6,419 nucleotides of DNA from Candidatus Phaeomarinibacter sp. (lineage in GTDB: Bacteria; Pseudomonadota; Alphaproteobacteria; CGMCC-115125): positions 1 through 6,419 of the forward strand of contig JANQMQ010000557.1 in NCBI GenBank assembly GCA_028279995.1, in the 5' to 3' direction. Shown piece after piece: positions 5,144 through 6,419 of the stretch. Made by a program: the position numbers and the translations under genes. Under the pieces are notes generated by a model that was given only the letters and a program-made list of their open reading frames with translations, searched no databases and was not told the DNA's origin. Within the stretch, counting starts at the first letter, position 1. Each line of letters starts with the position of its first letter.

Positions 5144-6419
5144 ATGCAGGTCACCGAAACCCTCTCAGAAGGGCTGAAGCGCGAATTTAAAGTTGTCATC
5201 GAAGCAGCGGATCTCGAGAACCGCCTTGATGCCAAGCTGGATGAGATCAAAGGCCAGGTTCAGCTCAAGGGCTTCCGCCCGGGCAAGGTGCCCAAATCGC
5301 ACTTGAAAAAGACCTACGGCAAGTCCGTGATGAGCGATGTGATTCAGGAGACGGTCGGTGAGACCTCCCAGAAGGCGATCGAGGAGCGTGAGCTGAAGCC
5401 TGCTCTGCAGCCCAACATCGAGCTTGAAGGCGAAGTTGAGCCGGTCATCGAAGGCAACGCGGACCTCACCTACAAGCTGACATTCGAAGTCATGCCGGAG
5501 TTTGACCTGCCGGACTTCTCCGCACTCAAGCTGGCGCGCCCCGTGGTGGAAGTCAGCGACGAGGAAGTGGACGAAGCCATTTCCCGCATGGCGGAGCAGC
5601 AGCAGAACTTCGAGCCGAAGGACGAAAAGGCGAAGGCCGAAGACGGCGACCGCCTGACCATCGACTTCCTCGGCAAGGTTGACGATGTGGCCTTTGAGGG
5701 CGGCACCGCTGAAGGTGCGTCCCTCGTGCTTGGTTCCGGCCAGTTCATTCCGGGCTTTGAAGAACAACTGGTTGGCGCAAAGGCCGGTGATGACGTGACC
5801 GTCAATGTGACGTTCCCGGACGAATACGGCGCAGAACATCTTGCCGGCAAGGACGCTGTCTTTGACGTGACGGTCAAGGAAGTGGCCGGACCCGTTGAAA
5901 CCAAGATCGACGATGAGTTCGCAACCCAGATGGGCCTTGAAAGCCTCGACGCCCTCAAGGATGCCCTGAAAGGCCGCATCGGCGAGGACTATGGCCGCAT
6001 TTCCCGCAACCGCGTGAAGCGCTCGCTGCTTGATGAGCTGGACAAGCTGCTGGACTTTGAACTGCCGCCGACCATGCTTGAGCAGGAGCTGGAGCAGATC
6101 ACCCAGCAGGCGCAGATGGAGAAGGCGCGGAGTGCCGAGGACTATGATCCGACGCAGGACAAGGACGAGGACTACTCTGACGTAGAAATCACCGACGAGG
6201 AAAAGGAAGAGTACAAGACCATCGCCGCCCGCCGGGTACGCCTTGGACTTCTGTTGTCCGAAGTCGGTACACAGAACGAAGTGCAGGTGACGCAGGACGA
6301 AGTGAACCGCGCCATCGCTGAACAGGCCCGCAACTTCCCTGGTCAGGAACAGCAGGTGTTCCAGTTCTACACCCAGAACCAGCAGGCCCAGGCGCAGGTC
6401 CGCGCGCCACTGTTTGAAG
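5144..6419 (+). CDS. tig: Trigger factor, ribosome-associated chaperone and peptidyl-prolyl isomerase (3' end outside window)
   Basis: The frame is open through the window end: 425 codons plus one base, with no stop. Trigger factor binds ribosomal protein L23 at the peptide exit tunnel and shields nascent chains. Domains: N-terminal ribosome-binding domain (about 1-130) with the signature GFRPGKVP (43-50); FKBP-type PPIase domain (about 165-246), with VLGSGQFIPGFEEQLVGAKAGD (195-216 region) and FPDEYGAEHLAGKDAVF ending it; C-terminal helical chaperone arms from about 250. ATG 5144 is chosen because relatives begin MQVTETL; in-frame ATGs at 5114 and 5123 would add MPNMNGIETA. A modest GGA/GAG lies upstream. 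An acidic patch at about 335-357 (many D and E) interrupts the C-terminal helices, a feature I recall in some alphaproteobacterial homologues. Usual family length is about 430-500, so only the tail is missing. clpP often follows, but is outside this window. Confidence 0.95.
   Translation, partial: MQVTETLSEGLKREFKVVIEAADLENRLDAKLDEIKGQVQLKGFRPGKVPKSHLKKTYGKSVMSDVIQETVGETSQKAIEERELKPALQPNIELEGEVEPVIEGNADLTYKLTFEVMPEFDLPDFSALKLARPVVEVSDEEVDEAISRMAEQQQNFEPKDEKAKAEDGDRLTIDFLGKVDDVAFEGGTAEGASLVLGSGQFIPGFEEQLVGAKAGDDVTVNVTFPDEYGAEHLAGKDAVFDVTVKEVAGPVETKIDDEFATQMGLESLDALKDALKGRIGEDYGRISRNRVKRSLLDELDKLLDFELPPTMLEQELEQITQQAQMEKARSAEDYDPTQDKDEDYSDVEITDEEKEEYKTIAARRVRLGLLLSEVGTQNEVQVTQDEVNRAIAEQARNFPGQEQQVFQFYTQNQQAQAQVRAPLFE

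Noticed and set aside
5165..5979. Two long minus-strand frames opposite tig
   Set aside because: Low-complexity antisense shadows of trigger factor with no family features.

Overview
The window reads as a GC-rich alphaproteobacterial chromosome segment. Trigger factor begins with the alphaproteobacterial-type MQVTETL-EGLKREFKVVI N-terminus and follows a tRNA-Leu. The NAD(P)H-hydrate dehydratase and regulator families also fit that group. I cannot name a genus from sequence alone. There are no insertion sequences, CRISPR arrays or phage genes.

Layout. (1) Positions 1-1194 hold a tightly overlapping plus-strand run: the 3' end of an NAD(P)H-hydrate dehydratase gene (nnrD domain), a 73-residue ribbon-helix-helix-like small protein with a TTG start, and a GNAT acetyltransferase of the phosphinothricin/methionine-sulfoximine acetyltransferase type. 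(2) Positions 1220-2542 hold a divergent pair: a MarR-family repressor (minus) and an amidohydrolase-2-family protein (plus). The 70 bp between them carry a perfect 18-bp palindrome inside a good sigma70-type promoter for marR. The amidohydrolase has lost the N-terminal HxH metal ligands and the late catalytic Asp. (3) Positions 2558-4823 hold a second divergent unit: a TrmB-family regulator (minus) facing a two-gene operon (plus). That operon encodes a 126-residue four-helix membrane protein resembling styrene-oxide isomerase (StyC) and a nitrilase-superfamily hydrolase with an intact Glu-Lys-Cys triad. (4) Positions 4933-6419 are housekeeping: tRNA-Leu(UAG), a structured leader, and trigger factor (tig), which runs off the window end.

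How the genes work together. Regions 2 and 3 look like two small catabolic or detoxification cassettes, each a regulator divergent from the enzyme gene(s) it probably controls. The likeliest unusual biology is the StyC-like membrane protein plus nitrilase under a TrmB-type regulator, next to an apparently metal-ligand-deficient amidohydrolase. A shared pathway is inference; no substrate can be read from the sequence. Family assignments rest on motifs recognised by eye and recalled family sequences, not on database searches.
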